This document shows positions 1-12,806 of a stretch of DNA of 64,000 bases, piece by piece (position 1 is the first letter of the stretch; each line of letters starts with the position of its first letter). Source of the stretch: Plotosus lineatus (Eukaryota > Chordata > Actinopteri > Siluriformes > Plotosidae); the NCBI GenBank assembly GCA_024760905.1, contig CM045729.1, positions 57,630,580 to 57,694,579 on the forward strand, in the 5' to 3' direction. Under the pieces are notes generated by a model. That model was not told where the DNA came from. It did not search any database and worked only from the letters and a program-made list of their open reading frames with translations. The translations under genes and the position numbers were made by a program.

Positions 1-1122
1 ACGATGAAAAAATTTGAGAAAATATGGAAAAACATTGATGTGCCTGGTCTGGACAGAAATAAAATGTAGTATCAACTGTAAAATATGAAATTATCGAAAG
101 GCCCCACATAAACTTAATCCTGTCCAAATTTGGCCCAAAGATTAATTTAGTTATTTAAACCATTGACTATACTTGCACAGAGCACTTTTGTTGGGTCTGT
201 TTGTATAAAACCATTTCACTACTTTTGCAAACACATTCTGCGCATTGGGGATTTTTTCATACAAACCCAGGCATGTACAGCAGATGCGCATGATGATGTT
301 GCTTGTCTTGCTAGGCACTCCCCCTTACTTTGGTGCAAAAGACATTGCTCAGAGTATCTTTTATTATCTACCATAACATCATAATAGTTTCAGCTATAGA
401 TATTTCATGGTTATGTATACATCTAGAAAGGACTTTTATTACTTGAACATGAATGAGGGAAACTTGCTGTCTTTCATTAAAGTAAAAAGAGTATTTTATG
501 AACTGATTTCTGATCAAATCTGGATCTTTGGGTAAAATAAAAAAGAAGAATGGAACAATAATGAAAGTTATAATTGTTCAAGTTAAACGGAGGGTGGAGA
601 GACAGTGGCGATGAGATAAGCGACATGGGAAATAGACTGTTTTGTTGTTTACATTCATTGGGATGGGCAGCATTAAAAATTATGTCAGCCAGCAGGAACA
701 CTGGATTTCAACTGGTTTCTAATTTGAGTTCTGACACGATATCCATTTATATTCAGTCTGTGGTTTAAACTGTTAAAAAAAAACTTAAGTCTTAATTGCT
801 TCTTTTAAAGTGCTTTTCTTAAATCTTACTTGACCTTACCTTACCTGACATTTTTCTGGTTCTATCCAGGAATCCTCAGAAATCAAGTCCTCCTACATCT
901 TTTCTCAGATTTTTATCACATGTTGTAAATGTGCTAAGGATGTGCACATTAGCATGTAATGGTGATTGGGTGATTTTTACATGAATTGCTGTTCTTGCGA
1001 CAGTAAGACTTCCTTATGAAATCATCTATTCCTGCAGATTTTCCGTGAATTTATTTATATGTTGGATGCATGTTAGGGATACTGAACTGAAATGTTTGGG
1101 TATTTTTTCTTTTCTTTGGATA

Positions 1123-1158
<36 letters not shown>

Positions 1159-1330
1159 GAAACAACAACATAAAGTCAAAGTAATGTCAGTACTTATTCG
1201 GGGATATTGTGCCCACTTGAGCTCTTTTCCCTGCTCTGAATTAAAGTATCTGTGTGTTATACCTGGTAGAATTTCTACTTCACAGCTCCACAGTCCATGC
1301 ATTGAATTTGAGTTTGGGATTCTGTTTGAG
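1..1330. other. left-edge intronic sequence, no gene seen
   Basis: This AT-rich sequence has only short frames that look random. The one obvious feature is a T run of about 34 bases at 1124-1157. It lies upstream of the first visible CASK exon and is presumably CASK intron 1. I looked for a first exon coding for an acidic MADDD-type start ending in V-I-G-K and saw none here. Confidence 0.5.
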
Positions 1331-1359
1331 CATGCTGTTTTTGTATCTGTTTAAAGTTT

Positions 1360-1525
1360 CTCCAGATTCTCTGGTTTTCTCCCAGACTATGACTGTTAGT
1401 TTGGACTTCAAGTGTGTGTAGTGAACTGGGTTACACCCAGTATTTCTGGATTAGGCTGTAGATCTACTGTAACCATAACCAGTCTGTCCAACTAGTCTCA
1501 TCTGGTACAATTCTGTTTTAGATGT
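1360..1525 (+). repeat. decayed SINE/L2-type 3' fragment
   Basis: The stretch contains a degraded 'tggttttctcccagactatgac' type block followed by 'ggattaggctgtagatctactgtaacc'. This resembles the central and 3' part of fish V-SINE/L2-tailed elements. It is heavily diverged and the ends are uncertain. Confidence 0.3.
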
Positions 1526-1554
1526 TTTGTTGACCTAGAGCATGCCAGCTTTGT

Positions 1555-1872
1555 ACCACCTGCCACAGCGAATCGTCTGATTCGCACATTTGATTTGGCA
1601 GAGGTTTTTACGTCGGATGCCCTTCCTGTCACAACCCTTTTTAGCAAGGGACAGAAACACGCTGACAACTTTGCAGCTACTCTTTACGAAAGTCAGCAAT
1701 GGTTCTTTTACATGCCTCTCACCATAGACAGTGAAAGACATGGCCCGCCTTTGATAACCCAGTTAGCTGCACTGGGGGGGACAGTAACAACTTTGTGGAG
1801 AGTGGGACTTGAATCCCCAACCTTTGGATCAGCGATCCAGCGCCCTATACCACTAGACCACCACTGCCCCCA
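1555..1872 (-). repeat. tRNA-derived SINE with RTE-type tail (full copy)
   Basis: Read on the minus strand, this begins with the tRNA-like head gggcagtggtggtctagtgg near 1872. It then has a B box-like region, the conserved body (tgtctatggtgagaggc..., cagcgtgtttctgtccc) and the tail ending in gaatcagacgattcgctgtgg. The same layout recurs at 37437-37785 and 57976-58316. The tail section (ggcatccgacgtaaaaacc...) matches sequence also found in the RTE-like LINE of this window. Confidence 0.8.
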
Positions 1873-2280
1873 TGTACATGTATATGTGTATATAATATCA
1901 ATTAATACACATTCAATGCTATAAATGCTTATAATAACAATTAAACATTAAAAAAAATAATGTCGAAGATGTAAATAAAATATAAATACACACACATACA
2001 GATGCGTGCATGCACTCGGATGCACCCCTATATTACAATGTAAGTAGTTTTGATGGGAGGTTTTGGGTTGTTTTTTGGTTTGTTTGTTTAGGGGTTTTGT
2101 TTTTGTTTTTTTGTTTTTTTTTTGCATAATTGGCCTTGTTTTGTAGCAGTTTGTTCAACTTTTTCCCATATTCTTCTTTAATTTCCTTATTTTTTAATTC
2201 GTTGAATATTTTTAAAAAAAAACAAAAAAAAAAACGCTGTGCACTGAAGCTGCATAACTTTAAGCGCGAAGGATCCCTGT

Positions 2281-2435
2281 ATTTTATTTATTTATTTTTA
2301 CTGGTTTCAGTGTATTCTGTTGGGTGAATACAGACACACTTGTGATTAAGATCTTGCCCAAGGGTCTTCTCACGACAGGGGTCAAACAATGATTCGAACC
2401 CAGCGCCCTAACCACTACACCACCAGGCTCCACAA
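2281..2435 (-). repeat. tRNA-derived SINE fragment (same family as 13995-14165 and 24863-25175)
   Basis: On the plus strand it reads ...tgggtgaatacagacacacttgtg...cttgcccaagggtcttc...gattcgaacccagcgccctaaccactacaccacc. The minus strand is therefore a tRNA-like head with a B box (GGGTTCGAATC) followed by a body shared with two other copies in the window. The 3' part is missing or diverged. Confidence 0.65.
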
Positions 2436-2437
2436 TC

Positions 2438-3419
2438 GTCCCAGCCAGGAGAAGTCGAACTTCGAGTTGTTATGGAAACTGGGAATAAGCTCTGGCTTGA
2501 TAAGCCAGAAAGTTTTTGGTATAAAATCCCAACAAACTCCTCTTTGTAGACATATAAAGGTGTATGAGCTACTTCTCATGTCACCATAGAGCTTGCTCTT
2601 TTTTCTTGCTCTCACGCCACCATGAATTCACCTTGCTCTCTTTTTCCAGTTTTTAAGCTAATTTTTTCATCTGCGATTTTCTAATTTATTTTCCCTGTTC
2701 CATATTTTTCCACATTAATCTGTTTTAGCACTCTCCCTTGTTTACTCGGTCACATGTTTCTGCTTGCAAGTATAGTTTTGTGTGTTACAGAGGAAATCTC
2801 GTCATGGGTCTGCTCTCCATCATGCCTGCATTTACCAGCCACTATTTTTCCTCTGCCAAGACTAGGAGTCACAAATTCACTCTTGTATGTGTGCGGTGGT
2901 GGTGGTGGCGGGGGTTGGAGCAGCAGTGTGGCCTCTCGCCCTACTCCATGGGCACAGAATCCTGTTTTATCTGGCACTAAAGCTGTTTCTTGCTGTGTCC
3001 TGCAGCACATCACCACTGGTGGCATGAAGTGTGATTATGGCAGCAGCTGCTGTTGGGTGGTGTCGGCACTCCCATCATGCTTTGAGCTCACTGAGAGATG
3101 TGTTTAGCTGACTGAGGGTCTATCAGGTTTTCTGAAGCCAAGCATTCACTGCATAGTTTAAATCTTGCTGTTTGGTAAAAGCTGACACAGCACTTTGATA
3201 TGGGTGTGTAAATTGTGCCTGTCTGAAATGTCCAGTAATGCATTTTTATTCCTATGCATCTCTGAATATGAACACACCCTTCTGTCAGCAGTTTTTCTTT
3301 TTTTGATGATAAAGTTCTATGAATTCTATGATAAATAGGATCAATAAATATACGGAATAGACTTTAGTGAGTGCTACTGCTGTTCGGCAGATATTCTGTT
3401 CACTCTGTTTCTATCAGTC
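2438..3419. other. intronic sequence, no gene seen
   Basis: There is a short GGT/G-rich low-complexity patch near 2893-2915. The 90-117 codon frames that cross it on both strands carry poly-Gly or poly-Pro from that patch and resemble nothing known to me. Confidence 0.4.
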
Positions 3420-3849
3420 ACCGTATTTTCCAGGTCATAAGGCGCACCGGATTATAGCTCGCAATATCAATGAACCCTGATTGAACTGTCTCGATCCGTA
3501 CATAAAACGCACTGGATTATAACACGCATTAAGCAAAACAAAAGTCAGATAAGTCAAACTTGATTCAACTCTCACAATAACTCTCATCATTGTTCAGTTA
3601 TAACAATAAACTCACTTTTTCAGTTCATTCCTCTTCCATAATTCTTTCAAATTCTTCATCTTCAGTGTTTGAGTTTAACAGTTGTGCGAGTTGGACATAG
3701 CCCGGATCCCTCTATTATTTTTTATCATCATATTATAATATTTTATTATCTATTATTCCCTCACGCACATAGAGTGAGATCAATAGAGACGGAGATTAGA
3801 AGTCTTCCCGGTTGTGACCTGAACTTCTCTTAGCCACATCGCCTTAAAG
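3420..3849. mobile_element. TIR MITE, right end interrupted
   Basis: It starts with ACCGTATTTTCCAGGTCATAA, the terminal motif shared with the elements at 18609-19058 and 32289-33765. Its interior (gcattaagcaaaacaaaa, cagataagtcaaacttga, gaagtcttcc) matches the 18609 copy almost throughout. The right TIR is not reached: the homology stops at ...catcgccttaaag, where an hAT-like end begins at 3850. It is non-coding. Confidence 0.65.
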
Positions 3850-3895
3850 CAGTGCTTTTCAAAAAGTGGGGCGCGGTGTGATGTCAGGGAGGGAG
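3850..3895. mobile_element. hAT-type terminal sequence (one end)
   Basis: CAGTGCTTTTCAAAAAGTGG resembles the CAGTGsTTCTCAA termini of hAT elements and abuts the truncated MITE on its left. I could not find the partner end within the next 400 bases, so the element's extent is unknown. Confidence 0.4.
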
Positions 3896-4290
3896 CGCGT
3901 ATGACCCTGTAGAACATGCTTTTCTGGAATAGTTTATGAGAATTAAGTGTAATTGCACCTCCACTCCACTAGTTGGCAGTGGCACTCTCATTATCGCACT
4001 ATGGTGTAGGGGTTTTTCGCACGAGCACACGATATGAAGTGCAGTGAACAACCAGTCAAGAAACAACACGGAAAATTTTCTAACAGGAACGAAGAGAAAG
4101 GTGGCGAGAGATGGAGATATTAAGACGTAAATAAGTTGAATGAGTTTAAATACAGATGGTTTTTTTATTTTATTTCATGCACATTGGTGCACTTTAAATC
4201 ATTTCTGTTACAGATTAAAAAAAAACAATGTTAATGAATTTTTCTTGATTGTAATTTGAACTATATTTCTTTCTTTTTTTTTGTTTTTAA

Positions 4291-5752
4291 TGATAATGTT
4301 ACGAAACTGGGTATAATCAGGAATATAACCCCAGTTCTGTTCTGAAGTTTCTTGTTTAGGGTGATTTTATGGCCATTTTGAATTCCCTTGGCTGTGTAAG
4401 GCAAAAGTAGCTGTGTTTGTCAGTTTATCCTTTTGCTTTATGTTGAATTAATCTTTTGTCCTGTTGTGTGAAATTGAATATCAGCACTTAGCTTATGTTC
4501 AGATCTAACTGACTTGACTTAGTTAAACCCCTATGAATAACTTCTGGTGTCAGAATAAATTCCCAAAGTTCATGAAATACTTTTTTTTTTTTTTTTTTTT
4601 TTTTGGGGGGGGGTCCTTGCTGTGATCTTGTAATTTTTGTGCTTCGTTGCGAAGTTTTCAGTTGATGTAATTGACATCATTGTGTTCTTTAGATCGTCAG
4701 CTTTAATTTGGTGTGTAGTTTATGCCACTACGACCTGTAGTTTTTGTGCTATAGGCATTGGAGAAAACACAGCTTCACCTTGTTCAGAATTATTTTCGGA
4801 GCAGGTCATGTGGGGTGTCTTCAATCATGTCCGCTCTGACGCTATTTAAGCATAAGCGCGCTTCAGAGCAGTGCTTGCTGGGTTTGGTGGGCTGGACTGT
4901 AACTTGTACTGTAAGGATGTGCTAGCTAGATCTGCTACCGGCCTGGCAAGACGGTACACCGAAGACTTATGAAGTTAGGTGTTTCCGTAACCTTTCGGCG
5001 CCAAGAATAGTAGACGGAAATGTATTATCGCCGTTCTACGCTGATGAACCGACTGAGATCTAATGATTGATCAGTGAAAAGAACTTTGTTCTTTAAGTGG
5101 AGATATTGAAATTCCGGGATGGTGTATGTCTCAATATCGATTTCATGACAAAATTTAGGTGGGTTGAGTACCGATTACCGACATTTTGAACCGCGTGTTT
5201 AGCAGTCTAGGCTATTTTTTCCCTCTCTCTTATGAATTGAATACGTGAAATCATACTTTGGAATTATAGTAATCCTTTGAGGTGTATTCATTCGCGGAAG
5301 ATTTAGCATGCTAGACAAGAGACATCTATTGAGTGTTATTGTCCTTTCGAAATTACTAAGATATGTTGGATTGTCACTTGTAAGGTCTTATGTGCCGATC
5401 CTTGTGTCAAAAGTTTTGACCCATTTTGTGTGACTTGTCCGTCTAACCCCAGAAACTGAATTGGAGCGTCGTAGAGTCATCTTTAGAAAATCACCTGTTA
5501 GTCTAAGTTGTTCGACATTGGATTGCACAATATATCATCATCTTTGTTAGTTTACTATGTCTAACGACTATATTAATGCGGAATTCCTTTTGGAAAGTAG
5601 TTCAATTATAATCTCACTTACCTTTTGAAATCAGCCATTGTTTATTGTAAATCTTACCAATGTATTTATTATTAATTTGGGTGTAATAAACTTCGAATCA
5701 AACTGTTTATTGGAGTTGTCCCTTTGATCACTTAGTATAACCCAAATTATCA
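4291..5752. mobile_element. candidate solo LTR of an LTR retrotransposon
   Basis: The 1.46 kb block begins TGATAAT (4291-4297) and ends with the exact inverted ATTATCA (5746-5752), giving the TG...CA ends typical of LTRs. It carries a TATA-like CTATTTAAG at 4842-4850 and a polyadenylation signal AATAAA at 5685-5690, so promoter and poly(A) site are in the order expected for a plus-strand LTR. Its composition (many CpG, no simple repeats) differs from the flanks. No gag or pol frame is present and no clear target-site duplication was found, so this is a candidate only. Confidence 0.4.
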
Positions 5753-5914
5753 AATTATTCTGAAAACTATCATCAGGGTTAAGGTCAGAACTCCTGGGGT
5801 GTCAATGCATATGCGAAAATGATTCCTCATGCTCCCTGAACTGCTTTTTTTCATTGGCTCCCCATTTTATATCTGTGTCATCAGGAAAGAAATAGTCTAC
5901 TGATGTGATAACCT

Positions 5915-6010
5915 GCCCAATTCAATACATTCAGCTGCTTCATTTTGTGTTGCTGACCTCAACCTGACGGGTTGGAGCAACAATGCCATGGATATTACAT
6001 ACTGAGATCA
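5915..6010. repeat. decayed dispersed repeat, copy 1
   Basis: The segment ttgctgacctcaacctgacgg...gcaacaatgccatggatattacatactgagatcaaggcta is clearly related to 34765-34840 (ttgctcaatcccaacctgacc...gcaaccgtggcatggaaattacacaccgtaatcaaggcta). It is probably an old DNA-transposon remnant. Class not determined. Confidence 0.45.
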
Positions 6011-9000
6011 AGGCTACATGCACACCAGGAAAATATTGGAGTACACAACATTTTAGTGCATGTTTGTATACCTGCCAAAAGTTGGCTGTCATTGTCTACT
6101 CACGGCAATTTCTGCATGCTCCCAATGGTTTGATTAATCATGTCTGGTAGAAAAGTGTTGAACAGCAACCTTAAGGGATTCAAAAGTTGGAGATTTGGTA
6201 TACATTTGATTTAAGATGGGCCCCACAGAAAAGGAAATGGTTGTGGTCATGGCAACAGTCCGGCCACACAACAAGATCAACCGATCTGGAAACATTTCCC
6301 TGAACACTTCCAATTATCTAAAAGCTGTGGGTGCTGTAGCTTTGTCTTGCTGAACAACACTTCAAGTTGATGTTGAACTTGGAGAGGCAGGAGGGGCAGC
6401 ACTCGGGTATGGTGGTAGTCCAAGTGTTCAAATAATGATGAATAATAAGTATATTGAATGACGTTTCATTTTAATGACATTTACATTTTTTTTAACCTTT
6501 TGAAATGTACATTTTATTTCTTAATGTATTTATTTAAAGAGTTGTCTTGTATTAGAGGCATGATACTGAAAATAATATCTGTGTTGACGTTAGTGCACTT
6601 GACAATTGGACATTTGTCACTGAATATTTTAACCTGGGCTGGAAATGCAAATGTGTAGTGAATATAATAAAACTGACTTCAGTGCCACTATAATAAGTCA
6701 TCCTTTGAAATGTGTATCTTTGTTTACTCACGAAGGCAAAATTCACATACATTTAGTCATTTTACAATCCTCATAAATTATATACATTTCTTTCAAAAAG
6801 GTTTCTCAAAATGTATTACCTGCCCTTTAGTTGTTTTAAATTTTTGCGCATGTTAATGCTGTTCCTCAAAGTGACTTCAGGCTCAGATCACAAATCACAA
6901 TATGGCTGCTAAAATGATCAATTTGCACAGACATCATTCTGTAGTTTACCTCGAAGAGAAACATTAATTACAGTAAAATCGAAAGCCTATTGAACTGTGT
7001 TATGATTTTGACTACAGCAGTAAGGTGTTGTGTCTGAGTGTGAATCTTGACTGCATTGGTATGTTATTGAGGCTGCTTTATCTCACTCAAGCTATTACAG
7101 TAAAGCAGCCATGGGCCCTGTGCCATCTGCTTCCTCAGACTGAGGTGAGGGGAAACCTGAGGCATTCTCACACTGGAATTAGCAGGATCATGTGATAACG
7201 AGCACATCCGTTCCTGCGCCACTCACTGTGCAGCATCAGTGTGTAGATTAGAGCCCGGGGCATTAGCATTGGGACCTATAATAGAGAGCTTTAGTCTTTC
7301 TGCCCCACCTACTGTTAGCCCTTTTAATCACATTTCCCTCTGCAGCTGTTCAACATATAAACCTGGGTTTCAGTTTTTTTTTTCTAGCACATCAGTTTTC
7401 TTGGCTTCGTTCTGTTGTGTTTATCACTCACTTTTTTTTCCCCAGCTGTTTTTTCCTCCTGTGTTTATAGAGTGTTTTGTGATGAATATGCATTTTGTGT
7501 ATATTAGCCAATACTCTCACCCTGCATTTACATTAGCAAGCACTGAGCACACAAGAAGGTGAATATTCACCTATGAATGCGAAGGTCACACATACAGTAG
7601 CCGGTTAATGCTTGAGAACCATGGCCGGAACTACCATGGCAATTTTAACTGATTTTGGTAGTCTCTTACAAATATGGACAGACGAAAAAGCAATCGTATA
7701 ACAGGAAAATTGATCTGGCACTTTCAACATGACCAAACTTTGAACAAATGGAAGCCACACCCCCTTGGCTCTCAAGGTGTAACTCCTCGGCTCTCAAGTA
7801 TGTCCACAGGAGTGTCTGGAACACTTCCAGGATAATGCCAGTTGACCCCTGACAACTGTGATGTAATTCTGCTATGTGAGACCGGGGCTTAAACGTGCTG
7901 GGTGATGGTTGTTTGATGAAGGAAAAAAAAAAACTAAATACCATGAATGGCATCATCAAACAAAACATGGTCATACATAAATGTAAATTTGATTTATGAA
8001 GGTGAACGTGTATGAATGTAATTCCTGCATTCAAGTTCCTCAGACTATCTTTGAAAGTCTGTGTTTGCAGTCCATTTCCATTCAGTCTATGTTTTGTTTC
8101 TGGGAAAACCCCCCCCCCCCCCCCCCCCCCCTACATTGAAAGCTGAAAGACTAATAAATTGAGATTATTGCTTGGGGCATTCAATGAATATACATGTTTT
8201 GGGTTTTTTTGTTTGTTTGTTTTTTTTGACGATTGAATTGATCATGGCACAACTCATTTAAAGCTCTGCAGCAGAGCGCTGCAGTTCTCACTTCAGTGAC
8301 ACTGTGACAAGGTGACGAATCAAAGTGAGATTTCGCCACTTTATCCAGATGAGTTAGAGTGAGGAATCCAAATGTTTCAGTACAATTTATCAAAGCAATC
8401 TGCTGCTAGTGGGTCGACTGAAACCTTTTGGTACACTCGAAAGACTTCATTAACTGTAAATGCAGAAAAATTGAAGAGAAACAGTCAAGAGACAAGAGAA
8501 AGCTTGATTCGGGCTCAATAAAATCTGTCAGAACATGATTTTGCTTTCTCTTCACCCCCCCCACGTACGTATACACACACACACACACACACACACGATA
8601 ACTAAAACAGCAGTGCCATCAACAGCACTGCGATTTGAATAAAAATAATGCTATAGAGCAATGATGAACTGGGAAAAAAGGCAATGATGATTTTTGAGTT
8701 GTAACCGAGAAGTAAAGTATAAGTGATGTGATATCAGTCTGTCAAGCCGCTTCATGTGTACAGGAAGATTATAAAAGTTGGGCTTTTATAGTTCATGCCT
8801 GCACAAAAAAGGAAATTGTTAACCTGATTAATTCCTTGTTCATGCCTATGGGCTGACCGTTGATATTTTGTACCACAAGAAATTAAATAATACATAAAAT
8901 AATGTTAACTGATTTAATTAATTTATTGACAACTTGCTTCATTACTAAGTACATAACATTTAATGGTTTGAGTGATGCACTGCACACGCAGAGGAGTGAT

Positions 9001-10060
9001 TCTCACCAACAACTGACTTTTTAGTTGTCAACGAAGAGTGCATACTTGAACAGAGAACTCTGTAAGACTGAATGTTTGTCATAAATAGTGATTATTTTTG
9101 TTAGGAGTGTTCAGAGGGAGAGCAGGACACAGTTAATAAAAAATGTAAATGAGCCATCATTTACTGACATCTGCGAGAAAAATGCAACTACCGCCCTCTC
9201 CTCTGTTAATGATAAAGTACTCATTTTGTCATTTGCAAAGGATTATAAGTGGAATCTTATTCATTTTTAAGTCTGAATGATAGAGTTGAATTAATTCATG
9301 CTCAATAAAAGTAAATCTTTTATTATGCTTTTCTTAGATGCTTGGTTTCAAGAACTGTTGAAACACACACGCGCACACACTGGTGTTTACTTGGTACTGG
9401 AATCTGAGCGGTTACACTAAGCCTCCTGTCACTTAAACTAGACCTTCTGCCATTGCGACACACTGAAGAGTCTTCTCGGGGTTCCTCGGTGAAGTGTATG
9501 GCTCTGTGTCACAGCGTAAATACCTCGCTTCTTCGCTTCATCTCAAGATAAATATATGCTCTGTTAACTCTCCGCGTGTCCTCTTGTGCCCTCCGACTCA
9601 TACGACTTTACAGGTTTAAAAATCATTCACTTTAGTGTCTACTCGAGCTGTGGTAGGGTGGTGTCCGCTTATTAATTGTTAAATTGGAGCAGTCATTTAA
9701 CTCCTGATCCGGATTGTGTTGTGGATGACAGAGATGTGTGCTGACCCACAGGCCTGGATTATACACTAATACAACAACTGCTCAACTGTTTGGAAGGCAG
9801 TAGAAGCATGGGAGTCACTGACACCAGATAAATTAAATGTTTTAGATTTACTGCCAAGGTCCTCATTCGATTTGTTTCATGAATTTCAATTACATCATCG
9901 CCTCTGTGTTCAAGAATACCACTAAAGCCAGATCCTTGCAGCTATTAAAAGATTTGTTGTTTTCTTGCTGAGGGCGAGATTTGAGTCTGTCTGCTGTATG
10001 ACTGAGAAATGTTAAGCTGTAAAAATGAGCACAATATCCGATGCCGGTGGTGAAACTGCT
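6011..10060. other. intronic sequence, no gene seen; simple repeats only
   Basis: Notable low-complexity items are a run of 23 C at 8109-8131 and an AC microsatellite at 8573-8595. Frames of 60-122 codons here have no recognisable domain. This is presumably still CASK intron 1. Confidence 0.45.
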
Positions 10061-10441
<381 letters not shown>

Positions 10442-10484
10442 TGAAAAAGTACCTATTTATTTTTGTTACAATGATGGGATGTTG

Positions 10485-10550
10485 CGGAACATCAAGGGGA
10501 TTATTCAATTCAGCGACATCCACGGAGCCCGAGGCGAATAATTGAAGGGT
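10485..10550. repeat. unclassified dispersed repeat, copy 1
   Basis: aacatcaaggggattattcaa...cgacatccacggagcccgaggcgaa matches 18345-18402 (aacatcaaaggaactattcaa...tgatatccaatgaacctgaggcaa). The flanks also show weak similarity. No family was recognised. Confidence 0.45.
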
Positions 10551-10814
10551 TCAGGGAAATTCCACATTTCTCATACCAAGTAGAAGAAGAATAAGGTGTT
10601 TTCCATCAGCTTATTAAAATCCTTTACTCTCAGAAATCTGTAGCATGAAATAGCTGCTTAAATTTTTACAGCAGTGGGGTTAAGTCCAGCAGGAACTTTA
10701 TTTTTGTTGATTTGCTCCATTTCCTATGCAAAGTGATTTCACCTTTGTTTTCTCACTTCAATTATTTTGTATATACCACATGGGAACATAAATAGCAAAC
10801 TAAATTGTATTTTG

Positions 10815-12806
10815 TCATCATCATCTTGCACTTAATCTGGGTTCAGGTCACGGGGCAGCAACCTACGCAACAAGGACAAGACGTTCCTCTCCTCAGCCAC
10901 TTCCTCCAGCTCTTCCGGGGAACACCGAGGTGTTCCCACAGCAGCTGACCCCCCCCCGCCCGGGTCTCTTTTCGACCTCTGGGTCTCTTTTCGGTTGGAC
11001 ATGCCTGAAACACCACATCAGGGAGGCGGTCTAGCCAGATGTCTGAACCACCTCAACTGGCGCCTATCAATACGGATTGTGGCTGAGTTTATCACACTGT
11101 CTCTAAGGGAGAGGCCCTCCACCCTGCAAAGGAAGCTCATTTCAGCCGCTTGTATCCTTAATCTTGTACTTTTGATCAATACCCAAAGCTCATGACCATA
11201 ATTGAGGGTTGGAACATAGATCGACTGGTAAATTGAGAACTTTGCCTTGTGGCTCAGCTCCCTCTTCACCACGACGGACAGCAGTGCTACAGTAATTCAC
11301 CTGTCGATCTCCTGCTCCATCCTTCCTTCACTCATGAACAAGATCCCTAGATATATGAACTCCTCCACTTGCGGCAGGACCTCATTCCAGACCCGGAGGG
11401 GCACGCCCTACAAGGTACCCCGAGGGACATTGTCGAAAGCCTTCTGTAAACTCACAAAGCACATTTGAACATGTGGCAAACTCCGATGCCCCCTCCAGGA
11501 TCCTGTAGAGTGTCTAGAGATGGTTGAGAGTGCTGCTGCCAGGACGAAAACCACATTGTTCCTCCTGAATCCGAAATTCAGCCATCAGTTCCTCCTCCCC
11601 AGTACCTCTTCATGGACTTTCCAGGGTAGGCTGAGGAGTGTGATTCCATGATGTTTGGTACACACCCTCTTTTTTACCAATCCAGAGATAAGGCTCCCGA
11701 TGACCACACGATGTTGCAGAAACGTGTCAACCAGAACAGTCCTACAATATCCAGAGCCCTGAGATGTTCAGGGTGGATCCCATCCACACCCAGAGCCCGA
11801 CCACTGAGGGTTTTTTTGACTACCTTGGTGACCTCAGCCCCAGTGATCGGTAGACCCAAACCCCCAAGGTTTTCTCCTTCACAGAAAGCGTGTCAGTTGG
11901 ATTGGGAAGGTCCTCGAAGTATTCCTGCCATCTCCTAACAACATCCCTAGTCAAGGTCAACAGTTTCCCGCTTCCACTGTAAACAGTACTTGTGGAGAAC
12001 TGCTTCCCGTTCCTGAGGTGTCTCATGGTGGTCCAGAACTTTTTTGAGGGCAACCGATAGTTGCTTTCCAGGCCCTCACCGAACTCTTCCCACACCAGAT
12101 GTTGCATCTGCAACAGCTCGTGCTACAGCTGTTTAGCCGGCTGATACCTGTCTGCTGCCTCAGGAGTCACACAGGCCAATAAGACCCGACAGGCCTTCTT
12201 TTTCAGCTGGACAGCCCCCTTCACCACAGGTGCCCCTGCCACGTTCAGGGGTTACCGCTATGACAGGCACTGATGACCTTTTGGCTATAGCTATGGGCTG
12301 CTGCCTTAACGATGGAGGCATGAAGCATAGCCCATTCAGATTCCATGTCCCCCAACTCCTTCAGGATGTGGTTGTAGCTATGCCGGAGGTGGGAATTAAA
12401 GGTCCCCTCTGACCCAGAGACTCCATCAAACATTCCCCGAAGAACCTAACTACACGCTTCGGCCTGCCCGGTCTGGAGCGCACACTCCCCCTCCATCGGA
12501 GCTAGTTCACAACCAGGTGGTGATCTGTTGACAGCTCAGCTCAGCTCCTCTCTTCACCCAAGTGCCTTGAACATATAGCAGCAAGTCCAGTGACATTGAC
12601 TACAAAGTCAATCATAGAACTGTGGTCTAGTGTGTCCTGGTGCCAAGTACACTTATGGCCACCTTATGTTCAAACATGGTGTTTGTGATGGACAAACCGT
12701 GACGAGCACAGAAGTCCAACAGCAAAACACCATTTGGGGTCTGATTGGAGAGGCCGTACCTACCGATCACACCCTTCCTTGTCACACTGTCGTTGCCTAC
12801 ATGTGG
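10815..12806 (-). pseudogene. non-LTR retrotransposon copy lacking the RT catalytic core
   Basis: On the minus strand the order is as follows. An endonuclease remnant ([18 protein letters not shown]) lies near 12800-12630. A linker with SKKFWTTMRHLRNGKQFS and VYSGSGKLL near 12040-11990 is followed by the RT start (GVDGIHPEHLRALDIVGL, 11790-11730). The RT palm A motif (QKAFDNVPRGTL) lies near 11445-11410. The frame then jumps directly to LRVWNEVLPQVEEF at about 11395 and to the thumb/C-terminus (AEMSFLCRVEGLSLRDS, RRQLRWFRHLA). The 3' end finishes in a GAT-type tail (tcatcatcatc on the plus strand at 10815-10825). Stops and shifts occur throughout and the element is 5'-truncated. Clade not assigned with certainty (RTE/L2-like). 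Confidence 0.8.

Noticed and set aside
2750..3107. 117-codon plus and 91-codon minus frames over a GGT-rich patch
   Set aside because: Poly-Gly and poly-Pro come from the simple repeat; no recognisable domain or splice context.
7666..8034. 122-codon minus-strand frame
   Set aside because: His/Leu/Phe-rich, no domain, and no start context; treated as chance.
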